A stretch of 64,000 bases of DNA, taken from positions 1 through 64,000 of the forward strand of contig DALYJJ010000017.1 of NCBI GenBank assembly GCA_031969915.1, written 5' to 3'. Positions 1 to 8,028 of this stretch are shown piece after piece. Position 1 is the first letter of the stretch. Each line of letters starts with the position of its first letter. The position numbers were made by a program, and so were the translations under genes. The notes under the pieces were generated by a model that saw nothing but the letters and a program-made list of their open reading frames with translations, did no database searches and was not told where the DNA came from. The stretch comes from DALYJJ01 sp031969915 (GTDB taxonomy: Bacteria > Acidobacteriota > Terriglobia > Bryobacterales > Bryobacteraceae).

Positions 1-693
1 GCGGCGAAGCGTCGCGAGACGGGCGGGGGAGGCGGAGGCGAGGATCAAGTGGCCGTCCTCGCGCAGGTAATAGACTTCGCCGAGCGTTTCGCTGACCGCC
101 ACCGCTTCGCGGCTGCGGCTCAGGAACGCCAGGCCGGTGATTTTCTCGAGGCCACCCAGGGGAACGGGGTCACCGGCGTCGAAGGCCGTGACGCGGCCGT
201 CGCGCTCGGCGGCGAGGACGCGGCCGGCGTCGTCGCTCACGGCGAGGGCGGCGAGATCGCCGGCAAGCTCGATCTCGCGCTCGAGCTTCGGCGCGTCCGG
301 CAACCCGGAGACGACCAGAGCGCGGCGCGCCTCGGCATAGAGCAGGACGGCCGCCGAGCCGGTGGGACTCAGCACAGCGCCGGTGGCGCCGGCCTTCCAG
401 TCCTCGAAGCGCTGGGCCGGTCCTTTGTCGAACACGAGAAGGACCGGCGTCTGGTCCTCGGCGGTCAACCCGAGGGCATAGCTTCGGGCAGAGGAGATGT
501 AGGCCGCCTTCAGCGCGGCGCCGGCGTCCAGGAGCCGGCCAGGACGCGAAGCGCCCGGAACACCTTCGAGCAAACGCACCGCTTGGGCTTTCTCATCGAA
601 CACATGGCCCAGGACAGGCCCCGATAGAGAAAGCTGGGCCCATGCCGCCACGGGCGCCAGGGCGGCGATCCAAACTCCGTGTTTGATCATCAT
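1..693 (-). CDS. Exported protein, probable beta-propeller type, truncated by window edge
   Basis: The frame is open from an ATG at 693 to the window edge (231 codons, C-terminus missing). The start follows an AGGGAG ribosome-binding site. Residues 1-16 (MMIKHGVWIAALAPVA, then AWAQ) form a signal peptide, so the product is probably periplasmic or secreted. The rest is a succession of short beta-strand-like segments with D-x-G turns (for example VSDDAGRVLAAERDGRV and LSPTGSAAVLLY), which resembles WD40/PQQ-like propeller repeats. I cannot name a family. The gene starts 24 bases after the stop of the upstream minus-strand gene at 718, so the two are probably cotranscribed from the promoter near 1373. 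An Oar/VWFA-type exported protein is an alternative. Confidence 0.6.
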   Translation of the reverse strand, partial: MMIKHGVWIAALAPVAAWAQLSLSGPVLGHVFDEKAQAVRLLEGVPGASRPGRLLDAGAALKAAYISSARSYALGLTAEDQTPVLLVFDKGPAQRFEDWKAGATGAVLSPTGSAAVLLYAEARRALVVSGLPDAPKLEREIELAGDLAALAVSDDAGRVLAAERDGRVTAFDAGDPVPLGGLEKITGLAFLSRSREAVAVSETLGEVYYLREDGHLILASASPARLATLRR

Positions 694-717
694 GATGACG
701 TTCTCCCTGTGCGCTTC

Positions 718-1344
718 CTATCTCGGCGGCCCTACGCTGGGCGTCCCGGGCGACACGGTGGTCGCGGGGGGCGCGGGCGGCGTGTTGCTGCCGCCATTGC
801 GAGTGGCGGCGACGGTACCGCCGGCTGCTGCGGCGCCGCCGACAATCAACAGAACCAAGAGCTTCGTGGAGATGCCGCCGGCCACCGCGGCGGTCGCGAT
901 CGCCACGTTGGTGATCGCGATCGAAGTGCTCGCCGTGGATCCGGCGAAGGAGGCCGAAACGCGCATGCTCCAGTTTCCCGCCTGGGAATTCGATTGGAGA
1001 CCTTTGGCGACGGCGCGTCCCTGCTCGTCGGTAAGCACGGTGAGCGAGCGGGCGCCGTTGGCGAACGATGCGCCGGCTCCCTGATTGGGCAGAATGAAGG
1101 TCACCGCCGCGCCGGCTACCGGCTTGCGATTCTCGTCCTCCACCTGGACGATCGGCTCGCGGGCGATGCGCTGCCGGACGTTGTTCGTGGCGCCATCTCC
1201 CTCGACGACGACGATGTTCAGCTTGCCAGCGCCCGCCTTCTGCACCTCCACCTGCTGCGCCCAAACGGGCTGGAGCGCGAGCAGGTAGGCCAAGCCCAGC
1301 GCGAGCACCGCCCGGCCTGCCGCACCTTTTTCCGGTCTTATCAT
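718..1344 (-). CDS. Exported Ig-like domain protein with C-terminal membrane anchor
   Basis: The chosen start is the ATG at 1344 because GGAGG lies six bases upstream; a GTG at 1356 is in frame but would swallow that site. The N-terminus (RPEKGAAGRAVLALGLAYLLALQPVWAQ) is a signal peptide. Residues about 30-140 read like a Big-1/Ig-like fold: 'QVEDENRKPVAGAAVTFILP' followed by 'DEQGRAVAKGL', the usual proline-valine-x-G-A / D-x-x-G-x-A pattern. A glycine/alanine-rich hydrophobic segment (about 150-180) could be a membrane anchor, followed by a proline/threonine-rich tail. About 208 aa. Function unknown; its neighbour at 1-693 is also exported, which suggests a joint envelope role. Confidence 0.7.
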   Translation of the reverse strand: MIRPEKGAAGRAVLALGLAYLLALQPVWAQQVEVQKAGAGKLNIVVVEGDGATNNVRQRIAREPIVQVEDENRKPVAGAAVTFILPNQGAGASFANGARSLTVLTDEQGRAVAKGLQSNSQAGNWSMRVSASFAGSTASTSIAITNVAIATAAVAGGISTKLLVLLIVGGAAAAGGTVAATRNGGSNTPPAPPATTVSPGTPSVGPPR

Positions 1345-1372
1345 CGGATCCTCCACGTAGCTACGGATCTAG

Positions 1373-1378
1373 ATTATA
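1373..1378 (-). promoter_or_regulatory. Candidate -10 box for the 1344/693 operon
   Basis: Reading the minus strand, a perfect TATAAT lies about 30 bases upstream of the ATG at 1344, which would give a leader of roughly 20 bases containing the GGAGG site. The sequence 17 bases further upstream (TACCTA) is a poor -35, so only the -10 is convincing. Confidence 0.4.
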
Positions 1379-1422
1379 TCCCGCAAGCGGCCAGATAGGT
1401 ATCTGGAATGCTTGGGTTTTGC

Positions 1423-1431
1423 TGGTACACT
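1423..1431 (+). promoter_or_regulatory. Candidate extended -10 promoter for the DUF4384/caspase genes
   Basis: TGGTACACT fits the extended -10 pattern (TG, one base, TACACT). It lies 23-32 bases upstream of the two possible starts of the first DUF4384 gene. No good -35 is visible, as is common with extended -10 promoters. Confidence 0.3.
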
Positions 1432-1462
1432 AGCTAGCAATCTGGGTACTCGGATGGCGCGT

Positions 1463-2329
1463 ATGAAAACATTAGTCGTTCCCATTGTTCTTTCGGCCGT
1501 AGTGTCAACGGCGTGGTGTCAACAACAAAGACAGTTGACGGCGCGCGAGCTGTTTTACCAACCCGTCGCGACGGCTGCAAAGCCAGTCGCAGCGGCAAAA
1601 CCGGCGGCCGCCAAGCCTGCCGTGCAGACCTCCAAGCCCGCTCAGCAGGAGATTGCCAAGCGGACTCCCAGTTCCACTCCTTCGGTCCCGGTCCGGGAGA
1701 CGCCGGCCGCGCAGGTGCCGGTGATCACAGCCAGTCAGACTACTCTGGCGCCGCTCGGTCTTCGCTACAGCGTCCTTAAGTATGCGGGCGACGAGGGTGA
1801 CGTCGAGGTCGACGCGGACATGGTGTTCCGCGCCGGGGATCGTGTCCGGCTGAACGTGCAGACCAATGACTCCGGCTACCTCTATGTCGTGATGCGGGGA
1901 TCGAGCGGCAATTGGAAGATTCTCTTCCCGGCCGTTGAAATCAATGAGACGGACAATCGCGTGGAGCGCGGCAAGAGCTACATGGTGCCCCGCAGCACGC
2001 GGTTCATTTTCGACGAGCAGGCCGGGGACGAACAGCTCTTCGTGGTGCTGTCCCGCCAACCGGAGCCCGACTTCGATTCTCTGATCACGCACCTGGCGAC
2101 GGGCGGCGCGAGCCCCCGGAAGGAGGAGCCGAAGCAGGTGATGCTGGCGAAGAACACGGTGGACGATAACCTGATCCAGCGGGTCCGTGAGCGGCTGGTG
2201 GCGCGCGACCTGGTGTTCGAGAAAGTCACGGACTCAGGCGCCCGCAAAGAAAAGGCGAACTATGTAGTGGACCCGAGCGGCAGCCCGCAGTCCCGCCTGG
2301 TTGTGGATCTCAAGTTGCAACACCGGTAG
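1463..2329 (+). CDS. Exported DUF4384 domain protein
   Basis: About 288 aa. The start at 1463 puts a lysine directly before the hydrophobic core of a signal peptide (MKTLVVPIVLSAVVSTAWC); an ATG at 1454 adds three residues. After an alanine/lysine/proline-rich linker (about 35-90) comes a DUF4384-like beta-rich domain (about 110-220): 'GDRVRLNVQTNDSGYLYVV', 'WKILFP' and 'YMVP', the pattern found in proteins encoded beside or fused to caspase-fold proteases. The ending 'LVVDLKLQHR' resembles that of the next gene ('IYEYRLAHR'). It is the first of three closely spaced plus-strand genes (gaps of 5 and 8 bases) and is probably cotranscribed with the caspase-like protease. A sensor or adaptor role is inference from that context. 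Confidence 0.8.
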   Translation: MKTLVVPIVLSAVVSTAWCQQQRQLTARELFYQPVATAAKPVAAAKPAAAKPAVQTSKPAQQEIAKRTPSSTPSVPVRETPAAQVPVITASQTTLAPLGLRYSVLKYAGDEGDVEVDADMVFRAGDRVRLNVQTNDSGYLYVVMRGSSGNWKILFPAVEINETDNRVERGKSYMVPRSTRFIFDEQAGDEQLFVVLSRQPEPDFDSLITHLATGGASPRKEEPKQVMLAKNTVDDNLIQRVRERLVARDLVFEKVTDSGARKEKANYVVDPSGSPQSRLVVDLKLQHR

Positions 2330-2334
2330 GCACT

Positions 2335-3045
2335 ATGACCCGACAACTGTTGGCCGCCCTGGGTGCGATCATAGCGGCAGGCGCCGCTTCCGCCCAGAGC
2401 CGTCCTCTGTCCGCCGGCCCCAACCGCATGGAACTGCGCGTCGAACGGCGCGAGGCGGGCGAGTGGAAGCCCGTCGATCCCTCGAGTGTGTTTGCGTCGG
2501 GGGACCAGCTCCGTTTCCGCTTCAAGACGAACTTCCCGGGCTTTCTGTACGTGATGAATCACGGGACGTCGGGAGAGTACCTGTTGCTCTACCCGACGAA
2601 GGAAGCCGGCGAATCGAACCGCATCGACGGCGGCCGTGACTACGTAGTGCCGGGCAACGACGGCGCGTTCAAGATCAGCGGCCCGGAGGGCTTCGACGTG
2701 ATGTACTGGCTGATCAGCCCGTCCGAACTGCGAGCCGAGGACGGCACGAAGCGGTCCGGGTACGTGCCGCTGCCGCCGCCGCCGAAGAACGTGTCGAAGG
2801 CGTTGGCGTCGTTGCGGCCGCGCTGCGACGACACGATTTTCCGGGCACGCGGGGAGTGCGTGGACGCGAACGCCGGCGTGAAGCAGGTCCGCACGACGGA
2901 GCAGCTTCCCGACAACCTGAAACCGGTACCCAATCTCACGGCGCGCGAACTGGTGTTCATTCGCGAACCGAACAAGGCCGTGGTCTCATCGCCGGCGCCG
3001 CTCGACGGTCCGGTAATCTACGAGTACCGGCTGGCTCACAGGTGA
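2335..3045 (+). CDS. Second exported DUF4384 domain protein
   Basis: 236 aa. It starts five bases after the previous stop. Signal peptide MTRQLLAALGAIIAAGAASAQ. Residues about 28-135 match the DUF4384 pattern: 'GDQLRFRFKTNFPGFLYVM', 'EYLLLYP' and 'YVVPGNDGAFK'. Both DUF4384 products share a 'LTARELVF/LFY' phrase and a similar last segment, so the pair looks like a diverged duplication. The C-terminal third contains two cysteines (CDDTIFRARGEC) that could form a disulfide in the periplasm. Its stop is eight bases before the caspase gene start. Confidence 0.8.
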   Translation: MTRQLLAALGAIIAAGAASAQSRPLSAGPNRMELRVERREAGEWKPVDPSSVFASGDQLRFRFKTNFPGFLYVMNHGTSGEYLLLYPTKEAGESNRIDGGRDYVVPGNDGAFKISGPEGFDVMYWLISPSELRAEDGTKRSGYVPLPPPPKNVSKALASLRPRCDDTIFRARGECVDANAGVKQVRTTEQLPDNLKPVPNLTARELVFIREPNKAVVSSPAPLDGPVIYEYRLAHR

Positions 3046-3053
3046 GGTACACC

Positions 3054-5147
3054 ATGCGGCTCACACCGATCCTCGTTTTGCTCGCCGTGGCCTGCGCCGC
3101 GCAGACCACGAAGAAAGAACGCGACCTGAAGTTCGACACCACGCCGCCGGGTCCCGGCGCGGCGGCGGTGAAGCCCCCTGAGCGCGAGTTCGTGAGTGAA
3201 CCGCGCACGCCTTCCATTCCGCGCAGCTACGCGCTGGTGGTGGGGGTGGGCGGGTATAAGAACCTGGAAGCGAAACACCACCTGCAGTTCCCGGAGCGCG
3301 ACGCCGAGGCGATCTACTCGATCCTGATCAGTCCCGAGGGCGGGAACTTCCGGGCCGAGAACGTGAAGCGCTTTGTGGGCGCGAACGCGACGCTGGCCAA
3401 CATTCGTTCGGCCATTGAGCAGTGGCTGCCCTCGGTTTCGCAGGACGACGACCGGGTGCTGATCTACTTTGCCGGCCACGGCTTTGTGAAGGACGGCAAG
3501 GGTTACCTGGCGCCATACGATGTGGACCTGGCGAAGCTCGAATCGACGGCGTATCCGATGGACGCGCTGGGGTCGGCCATTGGCGGGAAGATCAAGGGCA
3601 AGTGGAAGGTGCTTCTCACGGACTCCTGCCACAGCGGCGCGATCACGCCGGAGGGCGACCGCGCGCAACTCAACAAGACGCTGCTCGACCTGAACAAGAG
3701 CCTCTTCTCGCTCACCGCTTCGCGCGACCGCGAGCAGTCGTTTGAGAGTGCGGAATGGGGCGGCGGCCACGGCATCTTCACTTATTACGTGGTGAAGGGC
3801 ATGGAGGGCGCGGCGGACGTTTCGCAGGACGGCATCGTCACGGCCGACGAGCTGGCCGAGTATGTCCGGAACAACGTTCGCGAGGCCACGGCGGGACGTC
3901 AGACGCCGACCTCCGACCGCGGCAGCTTCGATCCGGAGATGCTGCTCGCCTACATTCCCTCGGGCCGCAGTCCTGAGGCGCCGCCGCCGCCGAAGTTCGG
4001 CACGCTCGTCGTCGAAGTCAACCAGGACGGCGTGGAGGTGTTCGTCAACGGCAAGTCGGTGGGGATCGTGAACAAGGGGACACCGCTCCGGCTGCCCGGA
4101 CTTGCGCCCGGCGCGATCACGGTGAAGGCGGTGAAGATGGGCTTCGAGCCCGACGGCCCCCGGGAAGAGATGGTTTACCCCGGCCAGGAGAGCACGGTCA
4201 GCTTCAAGATCGTGATTCCGCGGCGGCGTCCACGGGCCGCCGTCGAGCGCTTCGACAGCGGCTTGGAGTACTACAACAAGTCCGGCGGCGACAACTACAA
4301 GAAGGCCGCCGCCGAATTCGTCAAGGCGCTGGCGATCGACCCTAAGTACAGCCAGGCCGCGCTGTACTTAGGTCGTTCGCACCACGCGCAGTTCGAATAC
4401 GAGGCGGCGAAGGCCGCCTATTCGAAAGCGATTGAGATCGACCCGGATTACCTGGAGGCGCGCGCCAGCTTCGGCGGGATGCTGCTGGACATCGGCGACC
4501 TGGACGAATCGATTCGCCAGCTCAACGCCGTCACCCAGCGCGACAAAAAGAACTCCCAGGCGTATTACCTGCTGAGCCAGGCGCTGCGCAGAAAAGACCT
4601 GTACGACGAAGGCATCCTGGCCGCGCGGCAGGCGATCAAACTGGTGCCGGAGAACGCCGAGGCGCATTTCTGGCTCGCCGAGAACCTGCGCATGACGAAG
4701 AAGTGGACTGACGCTTCCAAGGAGTACCAGGAGTATCTTCGGCTGAGCGATTTCGACAGCAAAATGGCGGGCAAGCTGAACTACTATGTGCTGGGCTTCC
4801 TGGCGGGCATGGGAAAGAAGAAGCGGGCCGCGCAAACCGACATCTGGCGGGAACTGCGCAGCATGGCGTACTTCGGGCTCTGCGAAGCGGAGCGCAAGCA
4901 GAACCGGTTCGCCACGGCCATCGGCCACTGCCAGAAGGCGCTGGTGTACGATCCAGGCGATCCTTTCCTTCACTACCAACTCGGTCTTGCCTACACCCAG
5001 CAGGCCAACGAGGCCGACGACCGTTCCCTCCTGCCCGCCGCCCGCAAGCATTTCCGGGCCATGCTCGACATCAACGCTGAACTCCCCGAAGCCGAATACG
5101 CCCGCCGCAACCTGGCCGCGATCGAAAAGGCCATCTACGCCCAATAA
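3054..5147 (+). CDS. Exported caspase-family (C14-like) protease with PEGA and TPR domains
   Basis: 697 aa from the ATG at 3054, which follows GAGGT. N-terminal signal sequence (MRLTPILVLLAVACAAQ). Residues about 58-300 form a caspase/metacaspase fold with both parts of the catalytic dyad: His142 in 'YFAGHGF' and Cys192 in 'DSCHSG'. Residues about 315-385 are a PEGA domain ('GTLVVEVNQDGVEVFVNGK'). From about 400 to the C-terminus there are tandem TPR units ('ALAIDPKYSQAALYLGRS', 'AIEIDPDYLEARASFG'). Proteases of this clan cut after basic or acidic residues, but the specificity here cannot be read from sequence. The signal peptide means it acts outside the cytoplasm, unlike phage-defence caspases. 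The two DUF4384 genes upstream are likely partners. Confidence 0.9.
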   Translation: MRLTPILVLLAVACAAQTTKKERDLKFDTTPPGPGAAAVKPPEREFVSEPRTPSIPRSYALVVGVGGYKNLEAKHHLQFPERDAEAIYSILISPEGGNFRAENVKRFVGANATLANIRSAIEQWLPSVSQDDDRVLIYFAGHGFVKDGKGYLAPYDVDLAKLESTAYPMDALGSAIGGKIKGKWKVLLTDSCHSGAITPEGDRAQLNKTLLDLNKSLFSLTASRDREQSFESAEWGGGHGIFTYYVVKGMEGAADVSQDGIVTADELAEYVRNNVREATAGRQTPTSDRGSFDPEMLLAYIPSGRSPEAPPPPKFGTLVVEVNQDGVEVFVNGKSVGIVNKGTPLRLPGLAPGAITVKAVKMGFEPDGPREEMVYPGQESTVSFKIVIPRRRPRAAVERFDSGLEYYNKSGGDNYKKAAAEFVKALAIDPKYSQAALYLGRSHHAQFEYEAAKAAYSKAIEIDPDYLEARASFGGMLLDIGDLDESIRQLNAVTQRDKKNSQAYYLLSQALRRKDLYDEGILAARQAIKLVPENAEAHFWLAENLRMTKKWTDASKEYQEYLRLSDFDSKMAGKLNYYVLGFLAGMGKKKRAAQTDIWRELRSMAYFGLCEAERKQNRFATAIGHCQKALVYDPGDPFLHYQLGLAYTQQANEADDRSLLPAARKHFRAMLDINAELPEAEYARRNLAAIEKAIYAQ

Positions 5148-5155
5148 CCCCGCCA

Positions 5156-5169
5156 AAACCGGGGACGGA
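5156..5169. repeat. 14-bp repeat, copy 1 (AAACCGGGGACGGA)
   Basis: The same 14 bases recur exactly at 23750-23763, the only other copy I noticed. Both are intergenic and both touch terminator structures. The form resembles REP-type extragenic palindromes, but two copies are weak evidence for a family. Confidence 0.5.
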
Positions 5170-5191
5170 CGAGACGTTCCCTAGTTTTTTT
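5161..5191 (+). terminator. Intrinsic terminator after the caspase gene
   Basis: GGGGACG (5161-5167) pairs with CGTTCCC (5175-5181), including one G-T wobble, around a seven-base loop. After TAG comes a run of seven T (5185-5191). It lies just after the caspase-gene stop at 5147 and before the convergent selB stop. Confidence 0.7.
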
Positions 5192-5225
5192 CTCCCACCG
5201 AGCCCTCTGCCCGACTGCCGAGAAG

Positions 5226-7079
5226 CTACAACACGACGCGCTGTTCGCCGTCGCGGCGGGTCACTCGCTCGCGATCGAGGTATTCGAGCAGCGGGATGGC
5301 GTACTTGCGTGACACCCCGGTCCAGTCCTTGAACTCAGCGACGCCGAAGCGGCAACCGCGGCGCGCGGCGAGGAGCGTTCGCAGGGATTCGATGGCGTCG
5401 GCGTGAAAGATCAACTCTTCGCCGACCTTCACGAGTTTCCGCCCGCGCAGCAGGATCTGGAGCAGGGCGCGCCCGCGGGAGGGCTCAACGCCCGAGGAGG
5501 CGAGGACCTGGGCCGTGGCGGGGACGGCGAGACCGGCCGTGTGAAAGGCGGCTTCGATGCGGGCGAGGGCCTCCGCTTCGTCGGCGCGAAACGCCACCTG
5601 GTGGGACGCCAGGCGCACCACATCGCCCTCCGCCGCCAAGGTCTTGGCCTGGGCGAGCAGCGCGTCGAGCAGGAATGCCGGCGCCCCGGGCAGTGTGCGC
5701 TGGCGAAGTTCCTCGCGAGGCATGCCGGGAGCGAGCGGAGACTTCCGATGGAACTCCTTCACCGCCTCGTGGAGTTGGGCGAGCAGCGCCGCGAGGACGG
5801 CGGGCGCGATGCGCCAGTCGCCGAGCTCCACGATGCCCGGCCCGCGGAGGGCCTCCAGGCCGGTGCGCGCGGTGAGTTCGTGGCGGCTGATGCCGAACGG
5901 GGACTCGGCGACCAGCAGTTCTCCGAGGGCCTGCGGCGCCGTGGCGGCCAGCGCCCGTGCGCGCTCAAACGAGGCGCGAAGACGCCGCGGCGGATCGATG
6001 TCCAGGATGCGTCCGCCGCCGATGGTGACCACGGGCGAGAACATGCGGACGATGAAGCGGTCGCCGGGCAGCAGCAAGACGGGGTCGCGCAGCAGTAGGC
6101 GCACGAGCGCGCGCTCGCCCGGCTGCACGGCCGCAGCGCCGCTCAGAATGCGGAGCTCCGCTTCCACTTCCGCGGCGCCGGCGTGAAAGTGCACCGGCGC
6201 ACGCTGCTTGAGCGGCTTCGCGCCGGGTAGCAGGTCGAGTTCGGCTTCGACGCGGCTAGCGGCGCGGAAAACGCCGGGCGGCGCGAGCGTCATCCCCCGC
6301 GCAATGTCCTGCGCCTCCACTCCCGCCAGGTTCACCGCCGTGCGTTGACCCGCGATGGCGCGTGCAGCGGGTTGCCCATGCACCTGCAACCCGCGAACGC
6401 GCGGCAGGAGCCCAACCGGATAGACCTCGACCTCCTGGTCGGCCGCCAGCGCGCCGGCGATCAGAGTTCCGGTGACGACGGTGCCGAATCCACGAATCGA
6501 GAACGAACGGTCGACCGGCAAGCGGAAGGGCCTGGCGGCATCGCGGGCCTGCGCCGATTTCGCCAGGCGCGCGATCTCCGCCTTCAGCGCGTCCAGCCCC
6601 GCGCCGGTGGTCGCGGAAGTGGGGATCATGGGGGCGCCTTCGAGGAACGAACCCGCCACGAACTCCTCCACTTCCAGGCGCACGATGTCCACCAGTTCGG
6701 CGTCCACCGCGTCGCACTTGGTGAGCACGACGATGCCGTTGGGGATTCCGAGCAGACGGCAGATGTCGAAGTGCTCGCGGGTTTGCGGCTTGATGCCTTC
6801 ATCGGCGGCCACCACGAGCAGCACCAGGTCGATACCGCCCACGCCGGCGAGCATGTTCCTGACGAAACGCTCGTGGCCGGGCACATCGATGAAGCTCACG
6901 CGCAGCCCGGATGGCAACTCGAGATGCGCGAAGCCGAGATCGATGGAGATGCCGCGCCGCTTCTCTTCCTCCAGCCGGTCGGTGTCGATGCCGGTGAGTG
7001 CGCGCACGAGGGCCGTCTTGCCGTGGTCGATATGTCCCGCCGTACCGGCGACAATGGAGAGCATGCGGTCGCTTTTCAT
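5226..7079 (-). CDS. selB: Selenocysteine-specific elongation factor SelB
   Basis: 617 aa, close to the length of E. coli SelB. It delivers Sec-tRNA to UGA codons by binding the SECIS hairpin. The GTPase domain (about 1-170) shows G1 'GHIDHGKTAL', G3 'DVPGHE' and G4 'TKCD'. EF-Tu-like beta domains follow ('VDRSFSIRGFGTVVTGTL', about 175-350). The C-terminus has winged-helix repeats, ending 'GVSRKYAIPLLEYLDRERVTRRDGEQRVVL' in character (segment near 5226-5330). The start may be ATG 7079 (MKSDRM) or ATG 7064 (MLSIVAGTAGH); the second sits closer to the family N-terminus. Either overlaps the divergent VWFA gene. No selA, selD or tRNA-Sec is visible in the window. Confidence 0.95.
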   Translation of the reverse strand: MKSDRMLSIVAGTAGHIDHGKTALVRALTGIDTDRLEEEKRRGISIDLGFAHLELPSGLRVSFIDVPGHERFVRNMLAGVGGIDLVLLVVAADEGIKPQTREHFDICRLLGIPNGIVVLTKCDAVDAELVDIVRLEVEEFVAGSFLEGAPMIPTSATTGAGLDALKAEIARLAKSAQARDAARPFRLPVDRSFSIRGFGTVVTGTLIAGALAADQEVEVYPVGLLPRVRGLQVHGQPAARAIAGQRTAVNLAGVEAQDIARGMTLAPPGVFRAASRVEAELDLLPGAKPLKQRAPVHFHAGAAEVEAELRILSGAAAVQPGERALVRLLLRDPVLLLPGDRFIVRMFSPVVTIGGGRILDIDPPRRLRASFERARALAATAPQALGELLVAESPFGISRHELTARTGLEALRGPGIVELGDWRIAPAVLAALLAQLHEAVKEFHRKSPLAPGMPREELRQRTLPGAPAFLLDALLAQAKTLAAEGDVVRLASHQVAFRADEAEALARIEAAFHTAGLAVPATAQVLASSGVEPSRGRALLQILLRGRKLVKVGEELIFHADAIESLRTLLAARRGCRFGVAEFKDWTGVSRKYAIPLLEYLDRERVTRRDGEQRVVL

Positions 7080-8013
7080 GCTACTACCGGCCATCGCGTT
7101 TGCCGCGCCGGCCCAGGAGCCAACGCCGCCCACGCCCACCTTCACCACGGGCACCGCGCAGGTGCGCGTGGATGTGCAGGTAGCGTCCGGCCGGTCGATC
7201 GTCTCCGGTCTCACGAAGGAAGACTTTGTGGTGTATGACGACCGGCAGCCGCAGGCGATCCTGGGCTTCGGCCAGGAATCCGAACCGGTGCGGCTGTTGT
7301 TGCTGCTGGACATCAGCGGCAGCATGCGGAAGCACCTGCAGGAGATGGCGAAGGCGGCGAAGACCGCGCTCGGTTTTCTGCGGCCCCGCGACGAGGTGGG
7401 GGTGATGATGTTCAGCCGCGAGGCGCAGGTGACCGACGACTTCAACGACCAGCCCGAGGCGGTGGCGCAATCGCTCGAGCGCGCCACCTTCGATCTCGAT
7501 CTGGGCGGCGGCACGGCGATCAACGCCGCGATCCTCAAAGCGGCCGAGTACTTTCACGAAGAGACGCGCAAAGAAACCGGGCCCCAACGCAACCGGCGCT
7601 TCGCCATCCTGGTGGTGACCGACAACATGAGCACCAGCTACAAGACGCCAGACGAGGAGGTGGTGAAGGCGCTGTACCGCGAGGACATCGTGCTCAATGC
7701 GATCGTCACCGGCAAAGGATACCGGCCCCAGAGCGGCCCCGCCGGGCAGTACGCCAACCCCGACTTTTCACCCGCCGACGTCTTCAAGCTGGCCGAGGAG
7801 ACCGGGGGCGAGGCGGTGAAGGCCGACCGCGCCGACGCTGCGTTCCGCGAGATGCTGGAGCGCCTGCGCACGCGCTACAGCTTGATTTATCGCGCTCCTG
7901 ACGACACCGTGACGGGGCGCTTCCGGTACATCAACGTGCAACTGGCGCCAGCGGCGCGGCAGCGGCATCCGAAGGCGCAAGTGCGCCACCGGAATGGGTA
8001 TTACGTGCGTTAG
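7063..8013 (+). CDS. VWFA-related acidobacterial exported protein
   Basis: 316 aa. Signal peptide MRSLFMLLPAIAFAAPAQ. Residues about 25-60 form a short beta domain ('RSIVSGLTKEDFVVYDDRQPQAI') typical of the VWFA-related acidobacterial family, followed by a von Willebrand A domain with a MIDAS motif 'DISGSM' (near residue 83). The frame is open far upstream, but that extension lies over selB and has no coding character. Possible starts are ATG 7054, 7063 and 7078; 7063 gives the best signal peptide, although GGAGAG then sits unusually close. The role is unknown: metal-dependent protein binding in the periplasm or at the surface is the family expectation. Confidence 0.85.
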   Translation: MRSLFMLLPAIAFAAPAQEPTPPTPTFTTGTAQVRVDVQVASGRSIVSGLTKEDFVVYDDRQPQAILGFGQESEPVRLLLLLDISGSMRKHLQEMAKAAKTALGFLRPRDEVGVMMFSREAQVTDDFNDQPEAVAQSLERATFDLDLGGGTAINAAILKAAEYFHEETRKETGPQRNRRFAILVVTDNMSTSYKTPDEEVVKALYREDIVLNAIVTGKGYRPQSGPAGQYANPDFSPADVFKLAEETGGEAVKADRADAAFREMLERLRTRYSLIYRAPDDTVTGRFRYINVQLAPAARQRHPKAQVRHRNGYYVR

Positions 8014-8028
8014 TGACGGGGCGTCACT
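8012..8028. terminator. Hairpin spanning two convergent stop codons
   Basis: AGTGACG, loop GGG, CGTCACT: a perfect seven-base stem. It contains the last two bases of the VWFA stop codon (TAG, 8011-8013) and the last base of the opposing gene's stop (8028-8030). There is no T-run, so it may be a bidirectional 3'-end structure rather than a classical terminator. Confidence 0.45.

Noticed and set aside
6472..7062. N-terminal extension of the VWFA protein
   Set aside because: The extended part is antisense to selB, while the 7063 start gives a textbook signal peptide.
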